64,000 nucleotides of DNA from Akebia trifoliata (GCA_017979445.1 CM030705.1:11694679-11758678), one strand, 5' to 3'; counted from the first letter of the stretch, positions 1-11,290 are shown. A program made the numbers and translations. Notes: generated from the letters alone by a model not told the origin.

Positions 1-102
1 CATCGAAGGAACAGTGTTACCCTGGATCGTGCCATTGTCGGTGACACCTCTGGGGATTATGAAGCTATGCTTCTTGCACTGATAGGACATGATGATGCTT
101 GA
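1..102 (+). CDS. Annexin, C-terminal end (partial, last exon)
   Basis: Frame 1 is open from the first base to TGA at 100-102 and ends [20 protein letters not shown]. Seen: this matches the end of the fourth annexin repeat of plant annexins, where a GDTSGDYE segment is followed by a hydrophobic helix (MLLAL) and a short tail. Known for the family: annexins are cytosolic Ca2+-dependent phospholipid-binding proteins of four about 70-residue repeats, and the conserved acidic residue of repeat 4 lies in this DTSGDYE segment. Only 33 residues are in the window; the rest lies upstream of base 1. An AATAAA-type signal at about 127-132 could serve 3' end formation. The member (D2, D4, D8 and so on) cannot be told from this fragment. 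Confidence 0.85.
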   Translation, partial: HRRNSVTLDRAIVGDTSGDYEAMLLALIGHDDA

Positions 103-649
103 GCCAAGCTTTCTCTGTGTAATGGTAATAAATATTTTGGTGTGGATTCTGTGTATGTCACTCGCACATAGAATTACTCTAGTCCTGTTGTTGACTTTGA
201 TGTGTGTTGTTTTGTTGGACTGTATAGATGGTACTATATTGATGACTTTGTCTTTGTTTCTCTCAACTTGTCCTCATCTGTACTGCGCCCTTCAGAAAGC
301 GAGTCTCTCTGAAGCCCAACAAGCATGCGCCCCCAAATTGGGCGGTACGCCCATGCACCGCCAGTTCTGCATTGGAGGGGCTTCTGCTTGCTGGACCAAA
401 GCGCCTAAAGTGGAACCACAATTTGATTGTTTTCACTTTGGGAGATTTTATATGCTAAAGAGTTAGCTTGATTTGATGATGGCCATCCTTCATTTGAATC
501 TTTTGTCGGATAATTCTGTGCTTTTGATCTTCAAAAGTCAGCTCATCTAAAGCTAAAATTAGGATTTTTTGGCATAGAGCACTGCTGTGAGGGGTCTGCG
601 CATGAAGAGTCAAATAAGGGATCTCATCGCTTACTCAAATGGGTTTGAC
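103..649. other. Annexin 3' UTR and intergenic DNA
   Basis: Presumed 3' UTR of the annexin followed by non-coding DNA. Bases about 290-430 are GC-richer than the surroundings, with short C and G runs, but show no domain-like frame. Nothing else is supported. Confidence 0.5.
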
Positions 650-652
650 TTA

Positions 653-1748
653 GGTGCTGTTTGTTAAACTGAAAAAAATAAGTGCTGAATAGCATTAAGC
701 GCTGAAACTTATAAGCGCTGAATTTAAGTGCTGAAAAAGTTGTTTGTTTAGATGTTGAATCATGTTTGTTACACATTGCTGAAACTGATAAATTGTCTTT
801 GTTACCCTTACAATCATATTATACATTGTTTACATGTTTCAAATACTTATTTATTATCAAACACAATAAATTATTATTTTTTATAAAATTAAAATACAAT
901 TTATTTTTAAATAATAAATAATACTCAAATAATCTTCAATTTATAAATAATAATTTCTATTTATAAAAACCCACAAATTTCAAATTAAAAATAATAATGT
1001 CATACAAGTCACCAAAATTTGAAATCAACTTTAAAAGAACTTAATTTTGGATGAATAATTTTTTATGGAAATGAAGGATGTGTAATTATAAAAGCACCCT
1101 ATGAATTAATAAGGACATCCCACACTATAGCCATTTTTTGTTTTGTTTTATATGGGTTAAAGTTTTTGGAATGAGCAAATTTTTAGTGAGGATGGTCTAT
1201 ATGGTCTAGAGATCATCATCACCAAAAATCAGTCTATTTTGAAACTTCTAACTCGTTAAAAATAGTTTTCAAAAAAAAAAAAGAAAGATAATTTACGGTT
1301 CTTGAACTTGTTTTGATAGGGTTAGAAGTTTCAAGATGTGCTGATTTTTTGTGAGGATGATCTCCTCATTGTAGAGATCATCCTCACCAAAAATCAACTC
1401 ATTCCAAAACTTTTAACCCATACAAGATAAAATAATTTAGCTATGGTGTGGGTTTATTAATTTGTGGGGTGTTTATATACTTATCCATGGGATATAAGAG
1501 GTAATATCCTTTAAGAATAAGGGCATACTTGTCCATGCTCAAAAAAACCAAGGGCATACTTGTCCGTGTTGAAAAAAGCGAAGTGCTTACCGCTTCAGCA
1601 CTTTTTTTCAGCATCAAAATAGTGCTGAATTTTTTTCACTTATTTTCAGCAATAAGCACAAGTAAACAAACGCGCTATTTTGACAAAAGTGCTGAATTTA
1701 ATTTTTTTCAGCAATAAGCACTGAAAAATAGCGCAAACAAACACCACC
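653..1748. mobile_element. PIF/Harbinger-like non-autonomous DNA transposon
   Basis: The left end starts GGTGCTGTTTGTT and the right end is its inverted counterpart, ending AACAAACACCACC. TTA flanks both sides (650-652 and 1749-1751), the 3-bp TWA target duplication typical of PIF/Harbinger. Subterminal repeats of the AAGTGCTGAA type recur in both arms (about 680-740 and 1590-1725). There is no transposase frame, so it is non-autonomous. A separate foldback lies inside it at about 1094-1478. Confidence 0.7.
1094..1478. mobile_element. Foldback MITE nested in the Harbinger-like element
   Basis: Long inverted repeat: the left arm (from CACCCTATGAATTAATAA through CACACTATAG and TATGGGTTAAAG) pairs with the right arm ending CTATGGTGTGGG and ATTAATTTGTGGGGTG. 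The inner part is a second palindrome around GAGGATGATCTC. A diverged relative is at about 63347-63645. The outermost 35 bp could belong to the host element instead. Confidence 0.6.
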
Positions 1749-1751
1749 TTA

Positions 1752-2445
1752 GAGTCGTTTAAATACAAAATAGAAAGTAATTGTTTAATAAAGTAGTTTT
1801 GGAAGAAAGTTACCTTTCGAAAGTAAATTAATAGTTTTCTTATGTTTTTAAAATGTTCAGATTTTTACTTTTTAAAAAGTTAAGTTTTTAAAACTAATCT
1901 AAACAATTTTTTTTAACTATTCAATTCTCAGAATAAAAAAAATTACTTTTTTCGTTTTATCTATCTTAACAGTCTTCTTAATAAAACGTCCATAATCTCC
2001 CATGGTAACTTAAACCTATTTTCGTTAATGTTGAATCAATTTTCTTCACTCTTGTTTCTTGTTTCCCAAATGGTTAATTTAGAGCCATTCCAACTGAAAC
2101 ATCTTATATCGGGGAAAAAAAAAACAAACAAAAAACAAAAACAAAGAAAACAAAGGTGTAGACATTTTTATGAAGGTGCTAATGGTGACCATTCTTTGAA
2201 GATTTCCTTGTAAGATGGGATAGGGTGTGTAATCTTAAAGTCAAGTATGACAATCTTGCATTAGGTTTTTATGGTTCGATGGTTGCCCTTGCTTTTTTCT
2301 TTCTCTTGTTCTTCTTTGTACCCCTCCTGTTGGTCATCTCGACCTCCCTTTTTTTTTTTAAAATAAAATATCTTTATTTATTTATTTTTATTTTTTAAAC
2401 GAGATATTTCTATTAAGATGTATATAAAAGATGAGTCATGAAAAT
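1752..2445. other. Non-coding, AT-rich
   Basis: Homopolymer-rich intergenic DNA. The small open frames show no domain or codon pattern. Confidence 0.5.
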
Positions 2446-2643
2446 CTGCCTTACTCATGTGACATACTCAATTGACACCCTTGATGTGATAGGTTCAGGA
2501 ACTGTAGATCTGCACTCCTTGGAAAACAAAACTGCATCTTTTTATGGGGAAGTGAAATTCTGTATCCCGAGGAGTGCAGATCTACACTTCCCGAACCTAT
2601 CACATCAGGTGTGTCAATTGATTATGCCACGTGCATAAGTCAG
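2446..2643. mobile_element. Foldback MITE (CTGAYGTG family)
   Basis: Near-perfect hairpin. The left arm has CAATTGACACCC, TTGATGTGA and GTAGATCTGCACTCCT; the right arm repeats all of these inverted with few mismatches. The small open frame across it is a by-product of the palindrome. It shares the stem skeleton (YTGAYGTGR, 14 nt, RTAGAT) with the foldbacks at 18172, 18917, 32427, 32757, 33131 and 35958. Confidence 0.75.
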
Positions 2644-3458
2644 CTCTAATCATGACAACCTAACCGACCATATTCATCTTCACATTGGAATCGAGAGTTT
2701 CACTAATATTTGATAGTTGCTCCTTGCTAAACCTCCAAATCAGAGGTTTCTACTGAAGCCGAGACCTTATGAGGAAGACATTCTTGATCCCAACTTAATA
2801 AGTCTGCCCTCATCAATCCTCTCAAAAATGAATTTTATGACACATTCCCACCTTGAATCTTAATTCTTTTAACAAATTTGGGGGTAAGCATTTTGGCGTC
2901 TAGACATCTATCGAAACACTACAACCATAGGAGGATTTAATCTCTCGAAAATCCCATCCAAAAATTTTAAACCCGTAATTTATTGAGATTTCTTCATCCA
3001 AATCCCCACAATAATTTATTCAATAAAACTTAATTCACCAACCTTATTCTCCAAATCCCCTAACAATCCTTGCTTTTTGAAGAACATAACATCTTCCAAT
3101 TCACCAAATGAAACTTACGCTTGCTGGCTTTATCATTCTAGAAGGAATCCCTAATACATTTCTCTAATTATTTTGCCACAAAAATTAGAATTAAGAATAA
3201 AAATAAGAAATGCGTAAAGATCCTCAATAATACTCTTGAAATCTAATCAACACCAATTTGCCTCCTTTTGACAAGTAACGACATCTCAACAAGAAAAATG
3301 GCTATCAACCTTTTCAATCACTCGTTCCCAAGAACCTATGCCATGGCCAAAGGTGTTAGCTGAAAATTTTCACTCTCAAACCGCACCAACTCTAAATAAC
3401 AAATCTCGGACAAATTTATGCTCAAACTAGTGGATTATATAATCCATTTCTCTTCATG
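2644..3458. other. Non-coding
   Basis: No gene, repeat boundary or RNA recognised; AT-rich intergenic sequence upstream of a LINE insertion. Confidence 0.4.
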
Positions 3459-3471
3459 TTCTCAATACTAC

Positions 3472-4181
3472 TTTTTTTTTTTTGGTGAGAAGTATAAATT
3501 TTTTTTATTAAAAAGCGAAAGAGCGGCTGAGATGACCTACTACAAGAAGGAAAAGAAGCTAAGCTAAACAAAAGCAACACCCCCGCCAAACAACCTAGTC
3601 ATTACAAAGCATCTCCCACTTGAAGACAGTTTTCAAAGAACATCCATTGAAAATCTTTACAAAACTCACACCGAAAGAAAGAAACCCCTTAATCTCCAAA
3701 GATAACTGCATGAATCACCTTTTCTTCATGCTGGAAAACCTTTCTATTCCTCTCTTTCCAAAGTCCCCACCATATGGCATAAAGAAGGATAGCCCAAAGA
3801 TGCATTTTTATGTTGGAAAACACATTACTAACCCAAACACAAAAGAGATCAAAAGTACCCAAAGGAAAGACCCAATCCAACTAGAAGAGAGAAAGAGGTG
3901 AGACCAAACCAATGAAGAGAAAGGACAATGCAACAAAATACAATTTCTGATTTCACCATTCTTCTTACAAAGAAAACAAAAATTTGGAGTTGAGAAACCG
4001 TGCTCAATCAGGTTATTGAGAGTTAAAATCCTCCCCCAAGAGGCTAACCACACAAAAAAGAAACTTTAGAAGGGATGATAAGAGACTAAAAAGCAGTAGC
4101 CGAGAAATACTAGTCAAAAGGAGGCAAAAGAGAATTGTCGCACAGAGAATATTTTGTACTTAGTCTTGGTCAAACTGATAA
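3472..4181 (-). mobile_element. 5'-truncated LINE (zf-RVT region) with target duplication
   Basis: On the - strand, frames around 4053-3690 encode the C-terminal zinc-finger-like region of plant non-LTR retrotransposons (zf-RVT): a run with GRILTLNNL, then FCFLCKKNGEIRNCILLHC with the CxxC...HC pattern, LVWSHLF, and after a frame change the WGLWKERNRKVF block. The 3' end is a poly(A), seen as a T-run at about 3472-3483. The 13-bp sequence TTCTCAATACTAC occurs at 3459-3471 and again at 4182-4194, so the insertion is bounded by a target-site duplication. It is about 710 bp, truncated at its 5' end and frameshifted: dead on arrival. Confidence 0.85.
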
Positions 4182-4194
4182 TTCTCAATACTAC

Positions 4195-4650
4195 TTAGCT
4201 GTTCTATCTTTCAATATTCCTACCAATGAAGTTCTGTGTATCTTAAATGCAGGTATAATGGAAGCAAAAATAGTTAAAAGACATTCACATATTCTATTTA
4301 GCTTTGGAAGCAAAAAAAAAACTTTGTTCTATACTATACAATCTCATACAGTGGCTGTTACATATATGAGATGATAGTTTCCAACATCTAGATCACCAAG
4401 ACAACAAAATAATACAGTCCCGTATCCGCATTTAAACAACGGGAGCATCATTTCTTTAATTTTTTACACTCTACAAAACTCTTGGATGCCATATCAACAC
4501 AACCAGAGTGGTTTAGTAGGAAGTTCTTCAATATATCAGCGACAGACTCGTACAGTTGAAAGTTCTAAATCCGACAATATAGATAGAAGTATAGAATATG
4601 GTAGTAATCATGGAAAATAGCATCACCCCTTACCACTGAAGGAATGTACA
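4195..4650 (-). other. Probable 3' UTR / downstream of the Pumilio gene
   Basis: Non-coding stretch directly downstream of the Pumilio stop at 4651. Its extent as UTR cannot be judged from sequence alone. Confidence 0.35.
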
Positions 4651-4758
4651 TCACTTCTTTGAAAAGTTCCGCGAGTAAATCCTCTTGCAATATGGGCTAG
4701 TTCGTAAGACTGGCCCATAGGGACGGATAGCTTCAACTAATGAAGCATGCAGATGACC
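4651..4758 (-). CDS. Pumilio exon 5: C-terminal tail
   Basis: Acceptor AACCAG at 4759; encodes GHLHASLVEAIRPYGPVLRT, then SPYCKRIYSRNFSKK and TGA. This is the conserved tail that caps repeat 8 in plant Pumilios. The phase agrees with exon 4. Confidence 0.9.
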   Translation of the reverse strand, partial: GHLHASLVEAIRPYGPVLRTSPYCKRIYSRNFSKK

Positions 4759-4821
4759 CTGGTTTTAAAATGAACAATTATAAGTTAAGAATTAGAGAAC
4801 TGATTGATATATAAATATATA

Positions 4822-5168
4822 GGGATGCCAATAGAACCAGTTTCAGTTCTCTGAGTCACCAATACTCTATAAACATGCTTGGAAGTAACATATAATTCAT
4901 ATAGTAAATCATTAAACTATCCATAAAAAGAGTAATTAATCTATGTCCTAATTCCAAAAATAATTCATAATAAATTAAAATATATTTGTTTATTACGTGA
5001 GGGTTCAGTTCTACACAAGCCTTGAACCGAGAATCGAACCGAATTTATCAGTTCTCAATTTTATTAACCCAGAACCGAACCAAAACTTGCTCTAAACTGA
5101 ACCAAACCAGCCCCAAGATATCGGTCTGGTTCAGTTCTCAGTTTGAACTGGACCAAGTTGCACCCCTA
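4822..5168. mobile_element. hAT-like MITE in Pumilio intron 4
   Basis: Left end AGGGATGCCAATAGAACCAG and right end (inverted) TAGGGGTGCAACTTGGTCCA form terminal inverted repeats of the CAGGGGTG type common in hAT MITEs. The interior repeats GAACCGAACC / GGTTCAGTTC motifs in both orientations. Flanks are AT-rich and any 8-bp target duplication is degenerate. Confidence 0.5.
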
Positions 5169-5174
5169 TTTATA

Positions 5175-5459
5175 TATATACTATTATTATGAGAGAAGGC
5201 GGAGTAGAAGTGGTTCGACACCAAAATATGAGTGGCCATAAATGGCCCCACTTTTATATTTAAATTTAATATAATCAGGGTCATTGTGATAAAAAATCCA
5301 TGACAATTGCAACCCACAACCCTATCGTTGGTAAGTTTTCAATATTACACAAATACCCTTTTTTACTATTTCATCTTCAACAACACTTCTAATTAATAAT
5401 TTAAATTACAGATGAGCCATTTTGTGATATATGTGCGTTTGCACATGCCACCTTCCTAG
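5175..5459 (+). mobile_element. Small non-autonomous Helitron A
   Basis: The 3' end carries the Helitron signature: hairpin TGTGCGTTTGCACA (5432-5445), a 10-nt spacer, then CTAG (5456-5459) followed by host T. The 5' end (CTATTATTATGAGAGAAGG) has lost a clear TC start, merging with a TA repeat. A second copy in opposite orientation is at 63037-63338 and shares the 5' segment GAGTAGAAGTGGTTCGACAC and the 3' hairpin/CACCTT segment. No Rep/helicase is present. It lies in Pumilio intron 4, 33 bp from the donor side of exon 4. Confidence 0.65.
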
Positions 5460-5491
5460 TTTATATAATTGAAGAGGGTCAGTGATCAAAC

Positions 5492-5750
5492 CTTGGAAAC
5501 TGCTAGAGCAGTTTGAATGACGTAGTTTGCAAATGGGTCTTGCAGTAACTGTTCAAACGGAGAGGACGCGAGTAATTCATGGATAATCCTTGATCGACTC
5601 TCTTCTCCAAATATTTTGAGACATTTTTGAACCACGTTGCTACTGAATTTCTGCATTGAGAGGTGTACATAGTTCCCTTCAAATTGAGAAATCAAGTTTG
5701 CAGTGGCAAATGGGATCTCAAGCTCTAAGATATACTGAACCACATAATTC
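5492..5750 (-). CDS. Pumilio exon 4: PUF repeats 6 (end), 7 and 8
   Basis: Acceptor TTCCAG at 5751; 259 bp; encodes NYVVQYILELE (repeat 6), LSMQKFSSNVVQKCLK (repeat 7) and LLQDPFANYVIQTAL (repeat 8). Donor GTTTGA at 5491. Repeat 7 reads S-N-x-x-Q where the usual residue set is S-N-x-x-E (guanine-specific). Confidence 0.9.
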
Positions 5751-5854
5751 CTGGAACAAGACAAGAAACAGCATCAAAATCAGCAATACAACATCAAAGT
5801 TTACGATATCGTTGGGAATCAGAGAGATGAAAAACTGAATGAACGAAAGATCAT

Positions 5855-6408
5855 TAGTGGACTTTAGGGGTGAGGGGTGTGGTGTTAGTGGGCTTTTGTT
5901 TCCTTCGCAAATCTAGTGGGGAATCAGTTGATCATCTCCTTATTGATTGTGAGGTGGCCCTTCTGGTGTGGTCTCATTTTCTATCCTTTTTCAATGTCTG
6001 TCTCGGTGCGCCCCTCGCTCGGTTAGGGTGGTGCTTCAAAGTTGGAACTCCACAGCTTTCCTGGGAAGGGAGAGGATTCTTCGGAACTTGATTCCCCCGT
6101 CCGTTTATTGGGGATTATGGAAGGCGAGGAACAAGTGAATCTTCCAAGGAAAGAAACATTCTTTGTAGGGAGTATGTATTGTGGGCCTCATTTTTTAGTG
6201 GAGTAAACAGTTCAAAGAGTTTAGGGGGTTTTTCTTTGAAGACTTTTTGTTTGGGTGGGATCTTGTTTTGTAAAGTGCGATCCATGTGGTTGGCTTTGTG
6301 TTTTTTTGCCTCTTGGTTTTTCATTTTCTTTTCTCGTTTGTCTGTATCTTTTCTAGAGGATTCCTTGTCTTCTTCGCAATAATATTTCCGCTTATCAAAA
6401 AAATAAAA
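5855..6408 (+). mobile_element. LINE 3' fragment (zf-RVT) in Pumilio intron 3
   Basis: The + frame at about 5870-6090 gives KSSGESVDHLLIDCEVALLV and WSHF, the histidine-cysteine part of zf-RVT. A later frame gives SVYWGLWKARNK. It ends TTATC followed by an A-rich tail (6398-6412). Possible degenerate target duplication: AAGATCATT near 5848 and AAGATGATT near 6417. Frames are broken. Confidence 0.65.
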
Positions 6409-6551
6409 AAACCCAGATAAGATGATTTTGATTTACAACAAACTTTTACCAAAAGAAATTCTGAGCAGAGATTATCAGATGATTTCTCAAATTTATGTTT
6501 CAGTAGACAACCAAGTATGGTGGACCGAACTAATTTCTTTAGAATATTTAC

Positions 6552-6715
6552 CCAAATGCATCTTGAGCAAGGAGAAGTCCATTTGCGGAAATTTCAGCAA
6601 CCATTTTTTCTCGATATTGTCCGGTTGAATGAGTGATGCATCGTTGCAAAACACAACACCCATGTTGATGAGTTGCAATATCAACACAAAACTTTGCGGC
6701 AGCACTAAAAATGAA
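6552..6715 (-). CDS. Pumilio exon 3: PUF repeats 5 and 6 (start)
   Basis: Acceptor TTGGCAG at 6716; 164 bp; encodes FIFSAAAKFCVDIATHQHGC, VLQRCI (repeat 5) and LLLAQDAFG (start of repeat 6). Donor GTAAAT at 6551. The terminal GG joins exon 4's first G to make Gly. Confidence 0.9.
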
Positions 6716-8100
6716 CTGCCAAAAATAATTCAAGGAAGAAAAAATGTAAATGATATCAGATATCTATCTCAACAAATTAAAGCAGACTCAAAAAGGGAAT
6801 CCATGAGAGAAAAATAAGATCAGATTTTCCGAATACAGATAAGAAGCCATGTCATGCTTGCAATCCAAAATCAAACATGTCCGGTTGTTGCACCTTTGTT
6901 TTAATGATTTAGGCATCCAGGAACTTTCCTTAAAAATGATTGTCAAGGTAAGACTAAAGAGTATGCTCAAAACTCTATTTCTTAAGAAAAGGGTAATCTA
7001 GAAGGTTACTTTACAATGTGCATTTGTCATACGAGTTACCATATACAGTTAAAGATATATATATATATATATATATTTAAAAAAATGTGCTTGAAATAAT
7101 TATTAGATGAGCAAATATAACTCAAGTCAAAAATTGTTCAGATCCAATTACCCACATCCTCAATCTGATGTACAGGACATAAGTCAACGTAAAAACGGAC
7201 TCAAAATTAAAGGAACCAATATGGCAAATGGTACATGTAACATTGTTGGTGCAGGTTAAGTCCAAAAACAACCACATATTGACATCTTGGTACTTATTCT
7301 GTTTCCTTTGCGGACTAGGCTTCATCTTGCATGAATTTATGCTACGAAAAATAAGTTTCATATTACCCTATTTTTCATATCTTCTGTACTGTGGTCTCCA
7401 TTTGAAGATTTAAACTGCCGGACTACAATGGCATATGCTATTCTATTGTCTGAGCTCAATTATTCACAGATTAGACAAAGGCAAACCATAATGCACTTTT
7501 TCTACTGTTTTAAAGAGATTGAACAGATCAAGGCCAAAGAACTGGCCAAGTTAAAATGACTTGTGTAAAAGCTAAGCTTTGTACAGGCAAGTCAGTTTGA
7601 GTTCGCCCTCCTTTCTCAAGTCACAGTTAATGACACAGAATTTATTAGTTTTTATCCGGCTGGTTATATCCATAGTTTAAAGTAAAATAAAATAAAAATC
7701 TCCACAAGGCTTGACACAATTTATCCAACAATATCTTTTTTGTATAATGTTAGTGGATTTGCCATCCATTCCCCAAAATATTTTGGAAACAGTAAATTTT
7801 GAGTGGAGTAATTGAATTTCAGATATAAAATGCAAGAATTGGTGAATGTTTTTCAATAAACAGTAAAGCTCGATCAAAGTACTTTTTGAATATGCTATAC
7901 TAAAAATGTTGATAGAATTTACAAAACAACAAAATGTATAAATTGCTAGTGGGACTTGTAAATTACCTATTATATTCAATCATTAGTAGAAATGGATTAT
8001 TATTAATTAGGTATTTATATATCATCTAATTTTGATGTATCCTAATCATGTTGAATATTCTTATAAGCTGCACATACAATCTAATTAGTTTGATAATGTT

Positions 8101-8930
8101 CATAGGCATTTTTGCAGTTGGACTGACACAAATCTTGAGGACACCAGCCAGGACCTACAGATGCCACTGAGGCATACACATCAACACCAACAGGACATGG
8201 TTGCTTGAAGCATCTTGCCCAGCACTAACTCCAATGATGCCACAGAGAGCCTTTAGGGGGGACTGGAGCCCCTTGCCTATGAGTCCAATGGCCCCAGAAA
8301 ACCGCTCTGTCAACATCCAACTAACTGTTACAGCAGGTTCACGCCTTAGCCGCATTGACATGATAACTAGGCCCTACGCCAACAACCCCATTTAGTCTGA
8401 AAAAGGTGTTTGTGGAAACAAGTGCAATGTGCTTCGGACTTAGACTAAAACCAGGGGGAGAGTACTATGAGACCACGGTTTGGTGGTTCCCAAGTGAAAT
8501 ATTTGAGGACGACAAGTGGACAAAGTCCCATAAGACCTGTGCCTAGCACTGACCGCAGCAGGGATGTCAACATTGTTGATAGACTCTTTTAGTAGACTCC
8601 CAAATTGACTTAGTTGTTCTAGGTTGACTCCCCTTGCTGACACAAGATACGTAGGACTGTAGGAGGTAAACAGAAGGGGAGTCAGACTAGGACGATGACT
8701 TGTCCTACCTACCTACTGTCACCTCGGATGGCACTCTTTGCCTTAGACAAAGAGAGAAAAGACCCTCTATATAAACTCAAGTGGTCCCTTAGATGAAACA
8801 GCCATCATTAGACTCACAAGAGCATTCTCTTTACTCGCACAACTCTCTCTTTGCAGCTCACACACACACACACACACTCCACCACCTGGTCTCCCACTCC
8901 TCACTTTGGTTCAAGTCCCATCAGCCCTAA
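8101..8930 (+). mobile_element. Possible truncated LTR-retrotransposon 3' end
   Basis: A purine-rich tract CAGGGGGAGAG (8452-8462) resembles a polypurine tract and is followed about 300 bp later by a TATA-like CTCTATATAAAC (8767-8778) and a (CA)n run. No TG..CA boundaries or second LTR were found and no gag-pol motif is readable, so this is tentative. Confidence 0.3.
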
Positions 8931-9002
8931 CTACCGTCTCTTTGTCAACCCAACGATGACCATACGGCCACATTGGAGGACTTATGAGGATGTTTTCATG
9001 AT

Positions 9003-9622
9003 TATTTTGTCATTTCTTACAGTTTCAATGGAAATTTTCTCAATATTATTTTTATAGGTATGAGGGTGAAGGTGGGATTTTGATCCCAAGCCCGTGGTAT
9101 AACAATTCACAGATTTTACCAATTTTGGCACCTTCAATATTTTCATCAGTTCCATAACAATTCCATTGTTTTCGTGAAAATTATATCAATTTCCCCACTT
9201 ATCAAAATATTTCCCACTTATCAAAATATTTCTACGAATGTTTTCATTTATAATCTGACCAATTCCAAGATTTAATACCTTAGTTATATTCAACTGTATT
9301 GCCTCAATTCTCTATTGATTGTTTTGTCATTTCCTACGGTTTCAATGGAAATTCTCTCAATATTATTTTTATACGTATAAGGGTGAAGGTGGGATTTTGA
9401 TCCCAAGCCCGTGGTATAACAATTCACAGAATTTACCAATTTTGGCACCTTCAATATTTTCATCAGTTAAACAACATTTCCATTGTTACCGTGAAAATTA
9501 GATCAATTTCCACACTAATCAGAATATTTCTTCGAAATGTTTTCCTTTATATGCAGACCAATTCCAAAATTTAATACCTTGGTTATATCCAACTGAATAT
9601 TGCCTCAATTCTCTATTGATTT
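9003..9622. repeat. Two-copy tandem duplication of about 0.31 kb
   Basis: Copy 1 runs about 9003-9320 and copy 2 about 9321-9622. Both start TTTTGTCATTTC, contain AGGGTGAAGGTGGGATTTTG with CCAAGCCCGTGGTATAAC, and end TGCCTCAATTCTCTATTGAT. Divergence is modest, with small indels. It lies within Pumilio intron 2. Confidence 0.85.
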
Positions 9623-10068
9623 ATCTTTCCAAAACATGGTTTCCCAAAAATGAAAGGTACCAGATATCAACACCTGGAGCTTTAGAAATTGAGAAGGCAC
9701 TCCAAATAAAATTAAAGGAGACCGCTCTCACTAATCTGCCTACTATTAGCATGTTCAAGTGTTCGACTTTCTCTGTCTATGAATTTAGCTGCCACCCCTA
9801 CATGAAGGGCAACTTCTCTTTCCTATATCTCCACAAGATAATCATGCACCCACAGATTTTCAACTTTGATGATATTTATGGAAAACTTCCTATGACACAC
9901 CATCTTCCATTAGGTGTTTTCCTTGGCAGGTCTTGGACACCATGGTCTTTTTATTGGAAAGTTGAGACAAAGTTGCTTATTTTAGGAGTGGTGCATCCAT
10001 CTTCCCACAATTTCACTGCTTGCATAGTGTTAGATAATAAGATGCACTGTATTAAGATGCATGAGATA

Positions 10069-10285
10069 CACTGTATCATTGTTAGTGTATCTCATCACAA
10101 ATGGAAGGTTGTGATGAAGGATATTCTAGAATATATATTGATATTTAGAATATATCAATTGGAATATTTTAGAATATTTATATTAGGTAGTTTTCATATG
10201 TCTTGGTTGATGTAATGTCTATAAATACCCTACTGGGGCTTTTGTAAGATTCATCCAAGAAATCTCAATAAATTAAGTATTTCTA
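10069..10285 (+). mobile_element. Possible LTR remnant
   Basis: An AT-rich stretch opening TGTATCATTGTTAGTG, with a TATA-like TCTATAAATACCC (10217-10229), an AATAAA (10268-10273) and a CTACACA end. The order resembles a short Copia LTR. No flanking target duplication could be matched. Confidence 0.3.
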
Positions 10286-10879
10286 CACATAGAATGAGCA
10301 AAAAGAACGGATTTCATGCATCATGATCCTAGTTCATAACTTAACCATATTGTTGATCAAATTATTCAAACCTTTTGGAGTAAGAACTAAAATTTCATAC
10401 TCATCACCCTGTACACAGTTTTGGACTTGTAATCATCACCATATTACCTTTGGATAGTCTCAATCTAAATAGACAATCTGATACTTTACACAAGGAATAG
10501 GAAAGGTACTATCTCTAAGGGTGCAGCTAGGTTGGGCCCAACCCAACATCCAACCTGACTTGGGTTAGAAAACTTTCAAGCAAGGGTTGGCTCAGAATTG
10601 AATATTTGAACATCACCAAAATCAGGTCAGGCTCGGGTTGAAGCTTTGAATTACCTAAACAACCTCTATTTATAATAAATTTGTACAGTAATATATTTAG
10701 TATTGAAAAAATAAAAATAAAAATTGCAGCAGGGATAGATTCCTCTTTTTCTTGTTCCCTCACATTCAATCTCTCTTCCATCCATGAAAGCCAGAATATC
10801 ATAGCAATCACATTTGCCATGAAACAAAGTCCTCATAATATACCCCTAAACTCTGGGTGGGTCTTAGACGACTAGAAAA

Positions 10880-11290
10880 TATTAGCTTTCGTGGGCAGAA
10901 TTATGTTTTGCAAGCTATCCTTGATAACATAAAAAACCCTTTGTTTCTTTATTTCCAAATACTCCAACATACAGCAAAGGAGAGCTTTCTTCAAAGAATC
11001 CTGCCTCTATCATTAAATGCACTGTTGTACCAAGATTACACCAAAGACGACAATGATTGGGGAAGGACTCAATAAATAGAAAAGAGAGAAAATACAACCA
11101 AATATTATTCGACGTATTACAATGAACGAGAAGGTTATGAGCCATCTCGTCACTACTTTTGCACATAACATAAAAGTCCACAATGATTTATCTACGAGAA
11201 ATTAGGTAATCAACTATTAATATTTTGTCTGGAGTAGATGATGCCAGAACCTTCCAATTGGTTCGTTGATTCTTAAAAGAATACCGAATA
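10880..11290 (-). mobile_element. LINE zf-RVT remnant in Pumilio intron 2
   Basis: The - strand frame around 11181-10915 reads CKSSDEMAHNLLVHC followed by NIWLYFLSF, the CxxxxE..HLLVHC..WxxFL pattern of the plant LINE zf-RVT region. No RT domain and no clear tail. Confidence 0.55.

Noticed and set aside
2438..2638. A 66-codon + strand frame
   Set aside because: It coincides with a perfect foldback element.
9616..10215. A 199-codon + strand frame in Pumilio intron 2
   Set aside because: No recognisable domain, composition follows local AT richness, and its 3' half overlaps an LTR-like stretch.
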